Source: Oleiharenicola lentus
GTDB taxonomy: Bacteria; Verrucomicrobiota; Verrucomicrobiia; Opitutales; Opitutaceae
Reading direction: 5' to 3'
Assembly (NCBI RefSeq): GCF_004118375.1
Contig: NZ_SDHX01000001.1
Span: 1,305,693 to 1,369,692 of the forward strand
DNA: 64,000 nucleotides
Within the stretch, counting starts at the first letter, position 1. Each line of letters begins with the position of its first letter. Shown here piece by piece: positions 17,064 through 26,023 of the stretch. The notes beneath the pieces were generated by a model. It did not search any database, was not told the origin of the DNA, and saw only the letters and a list, made by a program, of their open reading frames with translations. The position numbers and the translations under genes were made by a program.

Positions 17064-17374
17064 GGTGTTCAACCCTTCAACGAATGACGGGCCATTGGAC
17101 GGACACAAATGCAGGCCGGAACAAGCACTGGCATCCGCAGCTTGGGGTTGCCCTGACTTGACGGACTATTGGGAAGGCGATGAAGCCGGGCGGACATCAG
17201 CTAAGTCAAATCAAGGAATAGCGGCCGACCCCGTCCGTCGGCCACCGGGAGCGCGCCGCTCGGCGCGAGGGTGACTTGAGATTGCCCTTGGGTAAAACGG
17301 GCCCTAGCAGATCTAGCAGACCGGAGTGGAAAATCCAAGGATGCCCCTCCCGAACCAACCGCGAATATTGCGTC
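17064..17374. other. intergenic region with degenerate dispersed repeat
   Basis: This 311-bp gap has no gene. At 17144-17168 the sequence GGGGTTGCCCTGACTTGACGGACT is the inverse of the ACTGTCCGTCAAATCAGGGCAACCCTA element seen at 29161 and 30134, with a few substitutions. That places an old copy of the repeat family 12 kb from its main cluster. Confidence 0.55.
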
Positions 17375-17983
17375 ATGAACCCAAACAGCGCCCCGAACCC
17401 AATTGATCCTTCGGAAACACCGCCGCCGGGGGAGAACCCGGGCGCGGCCAAGGGCGGGCCGAAAAAAGTCTGGGTCGCCGTGATGTTTCTGGCGGTCACG
17501 CCCCTGGTCACGATTCCGTTTGGCTTTATCTTCAGCTGGCTGGCGCCGTTGGTCGGCGGGCTATTCCTGACGGGCTTGGGGTTGCTGCTGGTGGCGGCGG
17601 TGCCCGCGTTGGCCGTGGTGGCTTGGCTCGTCCGGGTGGGGCTGCGCCGTAACTGGGCGGGCAGTCCCGGCGCGTGGGGCCTGCTCGGTGCTTTTCTGTT
17701 CATCGGCTGGGGCGCCGTGTTCTGGTTGCTCATGGGTGCCCGGGCGTCGAGCGATCAGAAGGCCGTGATGGGGATCGCCCGGCAAATCTCGGCCGCCGCC
17801 GATCAATACTACCTGGAATATGGGGGCTCGTCCGTGAGGCTGGAGGAACTCGTCGGCCCCGACCGCTACATCAAGCAAATCTACCCGGTGGCGGATGAGA
17901 CCTATCCGTCCGTTCTCATCCAAGGCCGCACGATCACCATCACCGGGGTGGCGGGGCTGAGGACGGTCACCTACGCGCCCTGA
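17375..17983 (+). CDS. membrane protein with pseudopilin-like C-terminal domain
   Basis: The 202-residue protein (from ATG 17375, MNPNSAPNP) has a proline-rich cytoplasmic start of about 30 residues and three or four hydrophobic segments (about 32-50, 52-88, 100-118). After the last membrane segment comes a soluble region, AVMGIARQISAAADQYYLEYGG...LVGPDRYIKQIYPVADETYP. It resembles the conserved helix-and-loop region of type II/IV pseudopilins and related Opitutaceae proteins. It lacks a prepilin peptidase site. The function is unknown; it may be a membrane-tethered homologue used for binding or sensing. Confidence 0.6.
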   Translation: MNPNSAPNPIDPSETPPPGENPGAAKGGPKKVWVAVMFLAVTPLVTIPFGFIFSWLAPLVGGLFLTGLGLLLVAAVPALAVVAWLVRVGLRRNWAGSPGAWGLLGAFLFIGWGAVFWLLMGARASSDQKAVMGIARQISAAADQYYLEYGGSSVRLEELVGPDRYIKQIYPVADETYPSVLIQGRTITITGVAGLRTVTYAP

Positions 17984-18194
17984 AGGCGACCGGTGCGGGT
18001 TGCCCTGATGGGGTGGCTGCCACCGCCCGCGGCCTGACCCATGCCGGGGTTCCTCGACTCCGTGGCGCGGTCTCCTGCTCCCTCGCCGCCCGCGGATCGG
18101 GTTGCGCCTTGTGCTGACAGGGTGCTGTCAGGAGGTTGTTCACAATGCCGTTTAGGGTCTTGCGGACGGTTGCCGCCGGGCGGCGAATGCCGGT

Positions 18195-19499
18195 ATGCAC
18201 CCGCTCCGGACGCTCGCGGTGGATTTCAACTCCTTCTTCGCCTCGTGCGAGCAGCAGGAGTGTCCGCCGCTGCGCGGGCGGCCGGTGGCGGTGGTGCCGG
18301 TGGTGGCCGACACGACCTGCACGATCTCGGTGAGCTACGCGGCCAAGGCCCGGGGCGTGCGCGCCGAGATGGGCGTGGGCGAGGCGAAGCTGCGCTGCCC
18401 GGAGCTGGCCCTGGTCGAGGCGCGACCCGAGGTCTATATCGCCTACCACCGCCGGCTGCGCGAGGCGATCGAGGCCTGCATCCACGTCTCGGAGATCAAG
18501 TCCATTGACGAGATGGAGTGCGACCTCACGGCCACCTTCGCCCCGCGGGAAAAGGCCGAGCGCGTGGCCCGCGAGATCAAGGCGCGCGTGCGCCGCGCGG
18601 TCGGGTCCTGTCTCACCAGCTCCATCGGCATCGCGCCCAACTGGATGCTCGCGAAGATGGCGTCGGACCTGCAGAAGCCTGACGGCCTCGTGGTGATCGA
18701 GGAACGCGACCTGCCCGCACGCCTGCTCGGCTTGAAGCTGCAGGACTTCCTCGGCATCGGGGAACGGATGGAGGCGCGGCTCCTGGCGCATGGTATCGAC
18801 ACCGTGGCGAAGCTCTACGCCGCGACCAAGGCCGAGTTGCGCGGCGTGTGGGGCGGCGTGGAGGGCGAGCGCATGTTCTGCCGCCTGCGCGGGGAGCACA
18901 TCCCGTTTCACTGCGAGAGCCACAAGACCGTCGGCCACTCCCACGTGCTGCCGCCCGCCCTGCGCACCGACGTCCGCGCCGGGGCCGTGCTCCACCGCCT
19001 GCTGCAAAAAGCCGCCATGCGCCTGCGGCACATCGCGCACTGCGCCGGCGCGCTCAGCGTGTTCGTGGGCTACCGCGACGACGCGAAGTGGGCCGACGAG
19101 ATCCGGTTCAACGAGACGCAGGACACCTTCGCGCTGAGCCGCGCCCTCGCGCTGGTGTGGGCGCGGCGCCCGGCCGAGCTGCGCCGGCGCGCGCCCTTGC
19201 AGGTGGGCGTGGTGCTCACGCGCCTGCTACCGCTGCACACGCACACGCCCGACCTCTTCGACACCGGGCAGGCGGACGCCCGCGAGCGGTTGTTCGGCGC
19301 GGTGGACACGCTCAACCAGACCTACGGCCACGGCACGGTCTATCTCGGCGGGGCCTTCGGGGTGACGAAGGATGCCCCGATGCGCATCGCCTTCACGCGC
19401 ATCCCCACGCCCGAGGTCGAGGAGATCGACCCCCGCCGCGAACGCCGCGTGCGCCCTCTGAAGCGGACCGAGGCCCCGGATTTCTGGGAAGGCTGTTAG
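18195..19499 (+). CDS. Y-family DNA polymerase (DinB/UmuC-like)
   Basis: The 434-residue translesion polymerase keeps its catalytic acidic residues: Asp10 in LAVDFNSFFASCEQ and Asp105/Glu106 in KSIDEMECDL. It also has the finger motif SYAAKARGV (equivalent of YEAR/ARxxGI) and the Ser/Gly-rich SSIGIAPNWMLAKMASDLQKPDG helix-turn. The little-finger region lies at about 250-380. This active-site set separates it from ImuB, which has lost them. No imuA, dnaE2, umuD or lexA is adjacent, so it stands alone. SOS control is likely from family knowledge but no operator was recognised. Confidence 0.9.
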   Translation: MHPLRTLAVDFNSFFASCEQQECPPLRGRPVAVVPVVADTTCTISVSYAAKARGVRAEMGVGEAKLRCPELALVEARPEVYIAYHRRLREAIEACIHVSEIKSIDEMECDLTATFAPREKAERVAREIKARVRRAVGSCLTSSIGIAPNWMLAKMASDLQKPDGLVVIEERDLPARLLGLKLQDFLGIGERMEARLLAHGIDTVAKLYAATKAELRGVWGGVEGERMFCRLRGEHIPFHCESHKTVGHSHVLPPALRTDVRAGAVLHRLLQKAAMRLRHIAHCAGALSVFVGYRDDAKWADEIRFNETQDTFALSRALALVWARRPAELRRRAPLQVGVVLTRLLPLHTHTPDLFDTGQADARERLFGAVDTLNQTYGHGTVYLGGAFGVTKDAPMRIAFTRIPTPEVEEIDPRRERRVRPLKRTEAPDFWEGC

Positions 19500-19696
19500 G
19501 CCGGGCGGCACGGGGCCCGATCAACCTCAACCAACAGCGGCCTGAACCCGTCCGGTCGCTTGAGTGACCGCACCCAAGCCTTGGTCTCCGCCCTGCAACA
19601 TGGAATCGTTCACCTGGATCGGTGAGCTCGGCGCACCCCGGCCCATGTCGATGGAGTGAGTCCGGCCAAATTGCGCGCGAGGCGGGTTGAGCGGTC

Positions 19697-21562
19697 TCAG
19701 GGCTGCCGGGCGGGAGGTTTCCCGGTGATGCTCTCGATCAGGCTAGCGACATAACCATTGAAGCGAGGATCGGGCAGGGGACTGCGCGGATCTAGGCCGG
19801 CCACGAAGGGGTGGAGCTCCGCCGCGCGCTCGCCGAGGGCCTCGATCGCCTGCAGGGCGGACAAGGAGACGAAGACGCCATTCTCCTGCGGAGAGGCGAG
19901 CCCGCGCAGAACCTCGAGGGCGGCGCGGCGCTGCTCCGCGGTGCCGAAGTGACCGAAGGCTTCGGCCGCGACGATGCGCACGTCCGGCGATTCGTCCGCC
20001 AGGGCCCGGCTCAGCGCGCCTTCCTCGGCGCGCACGGTGTCAGCTCCGCGCAGGCGCAGGCCGAGGATCGCCCAATAGCGCACGGCGCTGTCGGCGTGTT
20101 GGGCACGCTTCACCAGCACCGGCGTCGCGGCCGGGTCGAGGCCGGAGGCGAGCTCGGCCGTCTCGAGGATGATTTCCAGCGGGTAGCGGGCGGCATCGCG
20201 ACCGAGCGCGTAGGGCGTGTCCCCGCTGGCCCGGGCATGCAGTTCGCGCTCAGGCAGAAAGCCCAGGTCGCGCGACTCCAGCAGGTGGGAGCGCAACGCC
20301 TCGCGGAGCCGCTCCAGGACCGGCCGGTGCTCGGGCCGGGCGGCGAGATTGTGCACCTCGTCGGGGTCGGTGGTGAGGTCGTAGAGTTCCTCCGGCGCCT
20401 TCGGCACCTGCCAGAAGAGCGACTGGGCCGCATTGGTTTTCCCTTGGTCGAAGTGCGCGCGCCAGATCCGGGTGGTCGGGGTCTGGAACTGATAGCCGAC
20501 GTGTTGCCCCTGCGAAACCTGCGGCAGGTAGTTCCGCACATACACATAGCGGCCGTCCGTCACGCTGCGGACCAGGTCCAGCCGCTCGTCCATGCGGCCC
20601 CGCTCGCCGAAGAGCAGCGCGCGGCCCGGAGCGGCATGGGGTCCGGCAAAGGCCTGACCCTGCATCCAGGCGGGTGGCGGGGTTCCGCCCAGACTCAGGA
20701 GCGTCGGCGCCAGATCCACAAAGCTGACGAACCGCGCGGACTCACCGCCCGGGGTGTAGTCCGCGGGCGCCAGGTGGCGCCAGCGTTCGGGGAAGTAAAC
20801 CACCAGCGGGACATGCAGGCCGGAGTTCGACGGCCTGCGCTTGCTCCGCGGCATGCCGCTGCCGTGGTCGCCGTAGTAGAAGATGATGGTGTCTTCCGCC
20901 AGGCCGGCCGCCTCGATCTCCCGCAGGCGCGCGCCGGCGTCGGCGTCGGCCTCGCTGACCTTGTCGTAGTATTGGGCCCAGTCCTGGCGGACCTCGGGCG
21001 TGTCCGGATGGTAGGCCGGGACGCGTACCTTCGCCGGATCCGTGACCGCCACGTGCGGACGTTTCCGGATCTGCGATTCATGGCTCTTCATGGAGTTGAA
21101 GATCGCGAAAAACGGCTGGCCCGGCGCCCGGTTTCGCCAGTGGGCGGTTTTCGACGATTCATCCCAGAGGTCGGCCGGCGCGCGGAGGTTGTAGTCCTCC
21201 TTGTCGTTGTTCGTGGTGTAATAGCCGGCCGCCCGCAGGTAGTGCGGGTAGAGATGCATCCCCGGCGGCAGGGACACCATCGAGCGCATGTGGATGCCGC
21301 CGGAACTCAACGGATAAAGGCCGGAGATGATCGCGGTGCGCGCGGGCGCGCACACCGGGGCGGTGGACCAGACGAGCCGGTAACGCATGCCCTGCGCGGC
21401 GAGAGCATCGATGTTCGGCGTGCGCGCCAGCGGGTCGCCGTAGCAGCCCATCTCGGGGCCGTGGTCCTCGCTGGTGAGCCAGACAATGTTCGGACGTTCC
21501 TGGGCCGCATGGCCGCCCAACGCGGTCAGCAGCAACACCGTGGCCAAGCGGAGTAGGTTCAT
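19697..21562 (-). CDS. type I sulfatase with HEAT-like C-terminal tail
   Basis: The 621-residue secreted enzyme has a signal peptide (ends GGHAA), then a sulfatase core. The metal aspartate is in LTSEDHGPEMGCYGD (Asp33), and the formylglycine motif CAPAR at Cys71 (C-x-P-x-R) identifies a type I sulfatase needing post-translational Cys to formylglycine conversion. YYGDHGSGMPRSKR follows. After about residue 470 the sequence turns into helical repeats (RYWAILGLRLRGADTVRAEEGALSRALADESPDVRIVAAEAF), like HEAT/PBS-lyase repeats. Such enzymes desulfate polysaccharides or sulfated sugars. No formylglycine-generating enzyme is in the window. It is a single gene. Confidence 0.92.
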   Translation of the reverse strand: MNLLRLATVLLLTALGGHAAQERPNIVWLTSEDHGPEMGCYGDPLARTPNIDALAAQGMRYRLVWSTAPVCAPARTAIISGLYPLSSGGIHMRSMVSLPPGMHLYPHYLRAAGYYTTNNDKEDYNLRAPADLWDESSKTAHWRNRAPGQPFFAIFNSMKSHESQIRKRPHVAVTDPAKVRVPAYHPDTPEVRQDWAQYYDKVSEADADAGARLREIEAAGLAEDTIIFYYGDHGSGMPRSKRRPSNSGLHVPLVVYFPERWRHLAPADYTPGGESARFVSFVDLAPTLLSLGGTPPPAWMQGQAFAGPHAAPGRALLFGERGRMDERLDLVRSVTDGRYVYVRNYLPQVSQGQHVGYQFQTPTTRIWRAHFDQGKTNAAQSLFWQVPKAPEELYDLTTDPDEVHNLAARPEHRPVLERLREALRSHLLESRDLGFLPERELHARASGDTPYALGRDAARYPLEIILETAELASGLDPAATPVLVKRAQHADSAVRYWAILGLRLRGADTVRAEEGALSRALADESPDVRIVAAEAFGHFGTAEQRRAALEVLRGLASPQENGVFVSLSALQAIEALGERAAELHPFVAGLDPRSPLPDPRFNGYVASLIESITGKPPARQP

Positions 21563-21917
21563 GGGAATTTCGCGGGGTCGGTGCCGGCGGGTTCAGGGCT
21601 CGCGCAAGCAATGGAAGGCGAGGCAAAGGGACCGAAGGGCGGGGGTAACGCGCACCCCGCATGAGCAATCCAGTTTTGGCCGGCACGCAAGAATTCCCAT
21701 ACTGACCACGAGCTTCGCCCACCGCATGATTCATCTCATCGCCGGTCCTGGGGTTGTCCGAAATACACAGACTCCGACTGATTCAACCCCCAGCCCCAAG
21801 GGCTGACCTCGTCTGGTTGCCTTGGGCGGTTGGATGCGGGCGTGACGGCAGAAGCATGCGGGCGCGGCGGGTTCGGGGCTTGTGCCACGCGCCGGGCGCG
21901 GCAGGGTGACGGCTGCC
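21563..21917. other. intergenic region with degenerate copy of the dispersed repeat
   Basis: This 355-bp gap has no gene. From 21757 to about 21846 it carries CAGACTCCGACTGATTCAACCCCCAGCCCCAAGGGCTGACCTCGTCTGGTTGCC and then GGGCGGTTGGATGCGGGCG, a decayed version of the composite repeat found intact near 28.6 and 30.0 kb. The two sub-elements are in the reverse order of the copy at 29.98-30.13 kb. Confidence 0.6.
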
Positions 21918-22781
21918 ATGAGAACGGTCGCGCGCTTGATCGGTTTTTTTCTGGGTCTGATCGCTGCCGGATGTTGGGCGGCGGAGAGCCGCTATGGCAC
22001 GTTGCCGCCGGGCGCGCGGAGCGTGTCGGAGTTGTCCGATGTGGCCGCGGAGATTTGCCGCGATCATCTCTTTGATCCCGCCACGACGGGCGTTTCGCTG
22101 CCGGCGGGTTATCGGTGGGTCACCGTGGAGGAGTCGGCCAAGAGCGATCCCGCAGTCGCGACCTTCCTGCGGGAGCATCCGCAGGTGGCGCGTTATGCGT
22201 TGGGGAGCGTGTGCTTTCTGTCGGTCGGCCGGTTTCTCGTCGATGGGGTGAGTCCGGTGCCGGCGGGCCGCACGCCGATGGCCTTCTGGTGGGCGCGCGT
22301 CGAGGGGCCGCGTGACGGGCGCATGCGCGGGCCGCTGGAGTGGATCCAGCTGGCGAGTTGGTATTCGCGCGAGGTGCCGAACCGGGCGGCGGTGCTGGCC
22401 ACGGATCCGACCGCGGAGTTTGTCGACCTGGCGGTGGACGAGACCAAGCCCGGGGTCTGGCGCCTGCACCTCGCCCTGGAAGGGGAAACCCTCGAGGCGG
22501 AGGTGAGTTGCCACGGCGAACCGGAACCGCGGCGGAGTTCGGCGGACAACTTCATGTCCGTCGCGATGGGCGGCAAGGCGGCGGGACAATTCTGGGTGAT
22601 CACCTATTTCGGGCACCACCATCGGCCGGCCGCGGGCACTTGGCGTGCGACCGGCCGGGGCGTTTTCACCACGGCGTGGCAGATCCCCGGGGAGGCCGGA
22701 ACCTTTGGCACGCTGTTCCAAAGCGGTTGGTCGGCGCTCTCCGGCCTCTACGCCACACCGGCCGTGTCCGGCGCCCCCTGA
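21918..22781 (+). CDS. secreted protein of unknown function
   Basis: The 287-residue protein has an N-terminal signal (MRTVARLIGFFLGLIAAGCWAA) and an extracytoplasmic body rich in beta strands. It includes GYRWVTVEESAKSDPAV, a WARVEGPRDGRMRGPLEWIQLASWYSREVPN stretch and YFGHHHRPAAGTW. I do not recognise the family. ATG 21918 is selected because the signal peptide begins there. The gene stands alone, with the repeat-rich gap upstream. Confidence 0.6.
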   Translation: MRTVARLIGFFLGLIAAGCWAAESRYGTLPPGARSVSELSDVAAEICRDHLFDPATTGVSLPAGYRWVTVEESAKSDPAVATFLREHPQVARYALGSVCFLSVGRFLVDGVSPVPAGRTPMAFWWARVEGPRDGRMRGPLEWIQLASWYSREVPNRAAVLATDPTAEFVDLAVDETKPGVWRLHLALEGETLEAEVSCHGEPEPRRSSADNFMSVAMGGKAAGQFWVITYFGHHHRPAAGTWRATGRGVFTTAWQIPGEAGTFGTLFQSGWSALSGLYATPAVSGAP

Positions 22782-22922
22782 CGGGAGAATGGGAGCGGCG
22801 AGTCTCGGGCTTGGACGGAGCGTGACGGCCGGACGCCTCGTGCGTGCAAATCAGCAAACAACGGCCCCGTCCTGCTGCTGCATTGCACGCAGCGTTCCTG
22901 GGGGCTTGAGCGAAGCGGACAC

Positions 22923-22949
22923 AAAAAAGCCCGCGTCCAAGACGCGGGC
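22923..22949 (-). terminator. intrinsic terminator after the CTERM gene
   Basis: On the minus strand GCCCGCGTC, a TTG loop and GACGCGGGC form a 9-bp GC stem followed directly by TTTTTT. It is 33 bp past the stop of the gene at 22982-23608. Confidence 0.9.
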
Positions 22950-22981
22950 TCGAGATGAACGAACGAGGCTGAACCGGAGGC

Positions 22982-23608
22982 TCAGGCGCGGCGCTGCCGG
23001 CGATGGGCAAGAATACCCACCAGACCGACAAGGCCCCAGATCAGCGCGATTGAACCGTGATCCGGCACGCCGGCGGCATCACCGTTGATGCGCACGCCCA
23101 GGTGCAAGTGGTCCCACGCATTCGCATAATTGGCCTGCCAACCGTAGTTGCCGGAGGCCTGGGAGTATTGCGCCAGGGGGTTCGGCGCAGCATCGGGCAT
23201 CGTGCCAGCGATGTTGCTGTCGGGCATGAAGGAAACCCAGTAGGTGCCGGCGGCGATGCTCCAGTTGAGGCCGAAGACGCCATACCAGGAGAGCGGATCT
23301 GAACCACCCATGGCCAAGGCGGAGGAGTAGAGCACCGCGCCCGGGTTGTAGCTGTTGTCCGCATGCAGCGCAAACGTCACATTGCCGGCGGTGCCCCACT
23401 GGTTGCTGAAGTACCCCTCGACGCTGCTGATCACCGTGTCTTGGGTGACGTTGAACTCGGCGCCGAAGTATTGCCAGTTGGCGAAGCTCCACGGCGTGGA
23501 GTCGTCTGGGGTGCCGGTATCGACGATCACATCTGCTCGTGCGTGGATCGCGAGGGATCCGAGGCAAAGCAAGGATAGGACTGCGGACTTGAGGGCATTA
23601 ATTTTCAT
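22982..23608 (-). CDS. secreted VPDSG-CTERM (PEP-CTERM-like) protein
   Basis: The 208-residue precursor has a signal peptide cleaved near ARA (residue 25). Its compact beta-rich body contains WSFANWQYFGAEF, GTAGNVTFALHADNSYNPGAVLYSSALAM and a TYWVSF strand, as in many choice-of-anchor/PEP-CTERM proteins. The tail is VPDHGS, then ALIWGLVGLVGIL, then HRRQRRA. It ends at a strong terminator. Upstream is an AT-rich 5' region suited to a promoter. Surface sorting by an exosortase is inferred from the tail alone. Confidence 0.85.
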   Translation of the reverse strand: MKINALKSAVLSLLCLGSLAIHARADVIVDTGTPDDSTPWSFANWQYFGAEFNVTQDTVISSVEGYFSNQWGTAGNVTFALHADNSYNPGAVLYSSALAMGGSDPLSWYGVFGLNWSIAAGTYWVSFMPDSNIAGTMPDAAPNPLAQYSQASGNYGWQANYANAWDHLHLGVRINGDAAGVPDHGSIALIWGLVGLVGILAHRRQRRA

Positions 23609-23844
23609 AGGGTGGGTTCTATTGGGGATGAAGGACGGGTAACAGTTGCTGTGTGCAGCGTGCGGCTGGTCACCGCGCGATCGTTAATGCAATAAAAGTG
23701 CCAAAACAAAAATACTCTAAAATAGACGCCCTTTATATTAATGTGCATTGGTTTAAGGGATTGTAATCCCCCGAGACCAAGCAGTGATTCCTCTCCAAGT
23801 CGTAAACAAAAGCGACGTTTCAGAGCCAAACTGAAGACGTCGCG

Positions 23845-24420
23845 TTAGCGTGGCGGGAGCAGGCTTGGTCGGTGGATGATTTTCTGGGTGGCGATCACCA
23901 GCAGCTGGGCTCCGGTGCCCGCGACGCACCAGTTGCCGATAGCCTGGGGATCCAGCTTGAGCCGCCTGCTGCCGCGCCAGACCAGCCCGAGGAGGATGAC
24001 GCAGACGATGAGCGCGACCGTGTATTGGCCCAGGCCCAGCCGGGCGGAGATGAATGCCTCGTCCTGTTTGGCGAAGCCGCCGAGGAGCAGGGAGAACGTC
24101 CGGCAGTAAAGCGGGAAGAACAGGAAGGGGTAGGCGTAAACCGTTCCGAATTTCTCCACGACGATCCAGGCCGCCGCGGCCATCAGGATCGAGCAGCCCG
24201 GCCCGCCCAGGCTGCTCGCCACCGCCTGCCAATCCTCGCGATAATGCCCGCTGGTGGGCCAGGCTAAGTTCAGATTCATGCTCATCGGATTGCCGAGCAG
24301 CGCGCCCACCAGCCAATGGCCGAACTCATGGAACAGGTTGTGGGCAAAGGCGGCGGCGAGCAGCACGAGGAGAAGACGTGTCGTGAGCTTGCGATCCGTC
24401 GGGGCCAGATAGAGCCGCAT
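23845..24420 (-). CDS. membrane zinc metalloprotease, M50-like
   Basis: The 191-residue protein has five hydrophobic segments. The first contains the zinc-binding HExxH in FHEFGHWLVGALLG (His31, Glu32, His35), inside the membrane. This is the M50 or site-2-protease layout, although the protein is shorter than most members and the second motif (NPxPxxxLDG) is not obvious; KQDEAF and the GQY segment do not replace it. It may be a divergent intramembrane peptidase or an inactive homologue. It has no obvious partner (anti-sigma factor) next to it. Confidence 0.65.
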   Translation of the reverse strand: MRLYLAPTDRKLTTRLLLVLLAAAFAHNLFHEFGHWLVGALLGNPMSMNLNLAWPTSGHYREDWQAVASSLGGPGCSILMAAAAWIVVEKFGTVYAYPFLFFPLYCRTFSLLLGGFAKQDEAFISARLGLGQYTVALIVCVILLGLVWRGSRRLKLDPQAIGNWCVAGTGAQLLVIATQKIIHRPSLLPPR

Positions 24421-24685
24421 GATTGCCTCCGGGGCAGGGAGTCAGACGAGGATGACCGCTGGTCGGTGAAGGTGAAGAATGAACGCGTGGCTCAATCGGC
24501 CGCTGGGTCGGCAAGGGGTTGGTTGGGGCAGAAGGCCTGTCGGTCTTCAACGCGATGCCGGCCAGTCAAGATGACATCTTTAGCTCGCACCAGCGCTCCG
24601 TGCCGGCCCCGGCCGCGGATGCCAGACCCCGGCGGCGGTCGCTATGTGTTTGCCTCACGGCTGGTCGGATTCTTTCCTGCCCCGC

Positions 24686-26023
24686 ATGACTATCCGCTTT
24701 TTCGGAAGCCTCGTGACCGGAGTTGTGCTGTCCCTTGTCCTCACGGCTCAGGAAAAACCTCAGGTCTTCCGCGGCGCCCAGATTTTTCCGATCGCCGGGG
24801 AACCCTTGGCCGACGGGGTGCTCGTGGTTTCTGCCGGCAAGATTGTCGCAGTCGGAGCAACCGGCCAGGTGTCCATTCCCGCCGACGCCGTCATTCATGA
24901 TATGTCCGGCAAGGTCCTGATGCCGGGACTCGTCGACTCCCACAGTCACATCGGCGGTGCCAGCGGGGGCGACGCCTCGAGTCCGCTTCAGCCGGAGACA
25001 CGCGTGCTTGATTCCATCGACGCCCGCGATGCCTCGATTCAAAAAGCGCAGGCCGGCGGGGTCACCACCGTCAACGTCATGCCTGGCTCCGGCCATCTCA
25101 TCAGCGGTCAGACGCTTTATCTCAAGCTCCGCGAGGCGGGCACGGTGAACGGGCTCCTCATCGAGCTGCCCGACGGCTCCGTCGCCGGCGGCCTCAAGAT
25201 GGCCAACGGCACCAACTCCATCAAGGCGAGCCCCTTTCCGGGCACGCGCGGCAAATCTGCGGCGTTGGTCCGCGCGCAATACATCAAGGCGCAGGAATAC
25301 CGCACCAAGGTCCGCAATGCCAATGGTGACCCGGAAAAGGCGCCGCCGCGCGACCTCGCGCTGGAAAAACTCGTCGAGGTCCTCGACGGCCGGCGCATCG
25401 TCCATCACCACTCCCACCGGGCCGACGACATCGTCACCGTCCTGCGCATCGCCCGGGAGTTCGGCTACACTCCCGTGCTGCACCATGTGAGCGACGGCTG
25501 GGCCGTGGCGGAGGAAATCGCGGCGGCCCGGGCACCCTGCTCGGTCATCATCGTGGACTCCCCGGGCGGCAAGCTGGAGACGAAGGACCTCGACTGGCGC
25601 ACACCCGCCATCCTCGAAAAGGCCGGCGTGCTCGTCGGGCTGCACACCGACGATGGGATCCTCGACTCGCGCCGGTTCCTCCGCTCGGCCGGGCTGGCCG
25701 TGCGCGCCGGCATGACCCGCCAGGGCGCGCTCGCGGCCGTCACCCTCGCCAACGCCACCATGCTCGGCCTGGACAAGCGCGTGGGCTCGCTCGAGCCCGG
25801 CAAGGATGCCGACTTCATCGTGCTCTCCGGCGATCCGCTGAGCGTCTACACGCACGTGGAGCAGACCTGGGTCGAGGGCCGGATGGTCTTCGACCGCTCC
25901 GACCCGGCCGATCATTTGCAGGCGGTTGGAGGACCGGGCGCCGGCGAGTCCCGCCGCGCCCACCTTTGCTGCTACACCAGCGCCTGGGACTTGATCCAGG
26001 CCGCCCAGGGAGGTGCCCAATGA
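24686..26023 (+). CDS. secreted imidazolonepropionase-like amidohydrolase
   Basis: The 445-residue protein starts with a signal peptide (about 21 residues, ending LVLTA). It has the TIM-barrel amidohydrolase metal ligands: HxH in DSHSHIGG (about residue 83), HHHSHRADD, VLHHVSDGW and the catalytic aspartate in GLHTDDGI, followed by ATMLGLDKRVGSLEPGKDADFIVLSGDPL. The export signal suggests a periplasmic enzyme acting on a peptide- or amide-like substrate. Its stop overlaps the start of the next gene, a paralogue, and an SD-like GGGAGG lies inside its 3' end. Confidence 0.88.
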   Translation: MTIRFFGSLVTGVVLSLVLTAQEKPQVFRGAQIFPIAGEPLADGVLVVSAGKIVAVGATGQVSIPADAVIHDMSGKVLMPGLVDSHSHIGGASGGDASSPLQPETRVLDSIDARDASIQKAQAGGVTTVNVMPGSGHLISGQTLYLKLREAGTVNGLLIELPDGSVAGGLKMANGTNSIKASPFPGTRGKSAALVRAQYIKAQEYRTKVRNANGDPEKAPPRDLALEKLVEVLDGRRIVHHHSHRADDIVTVLRIAREFGYTPVLHHVSDGWAVAEEIAAARAPCSVIIVDSPGGKLETKDLDWRTPAILEKAGVLVGLHTDDGILDSRRFLRSAGLAVRAGMTRQGALAAVTLANATMLGLDKRVGSLEPGKDADFIVLSGDPLSVYTHVEQTWVEGRMVFDRSDPADHLQAVGGPGAGESRRAHLCCYTSAWDLIQAAQGGAQ

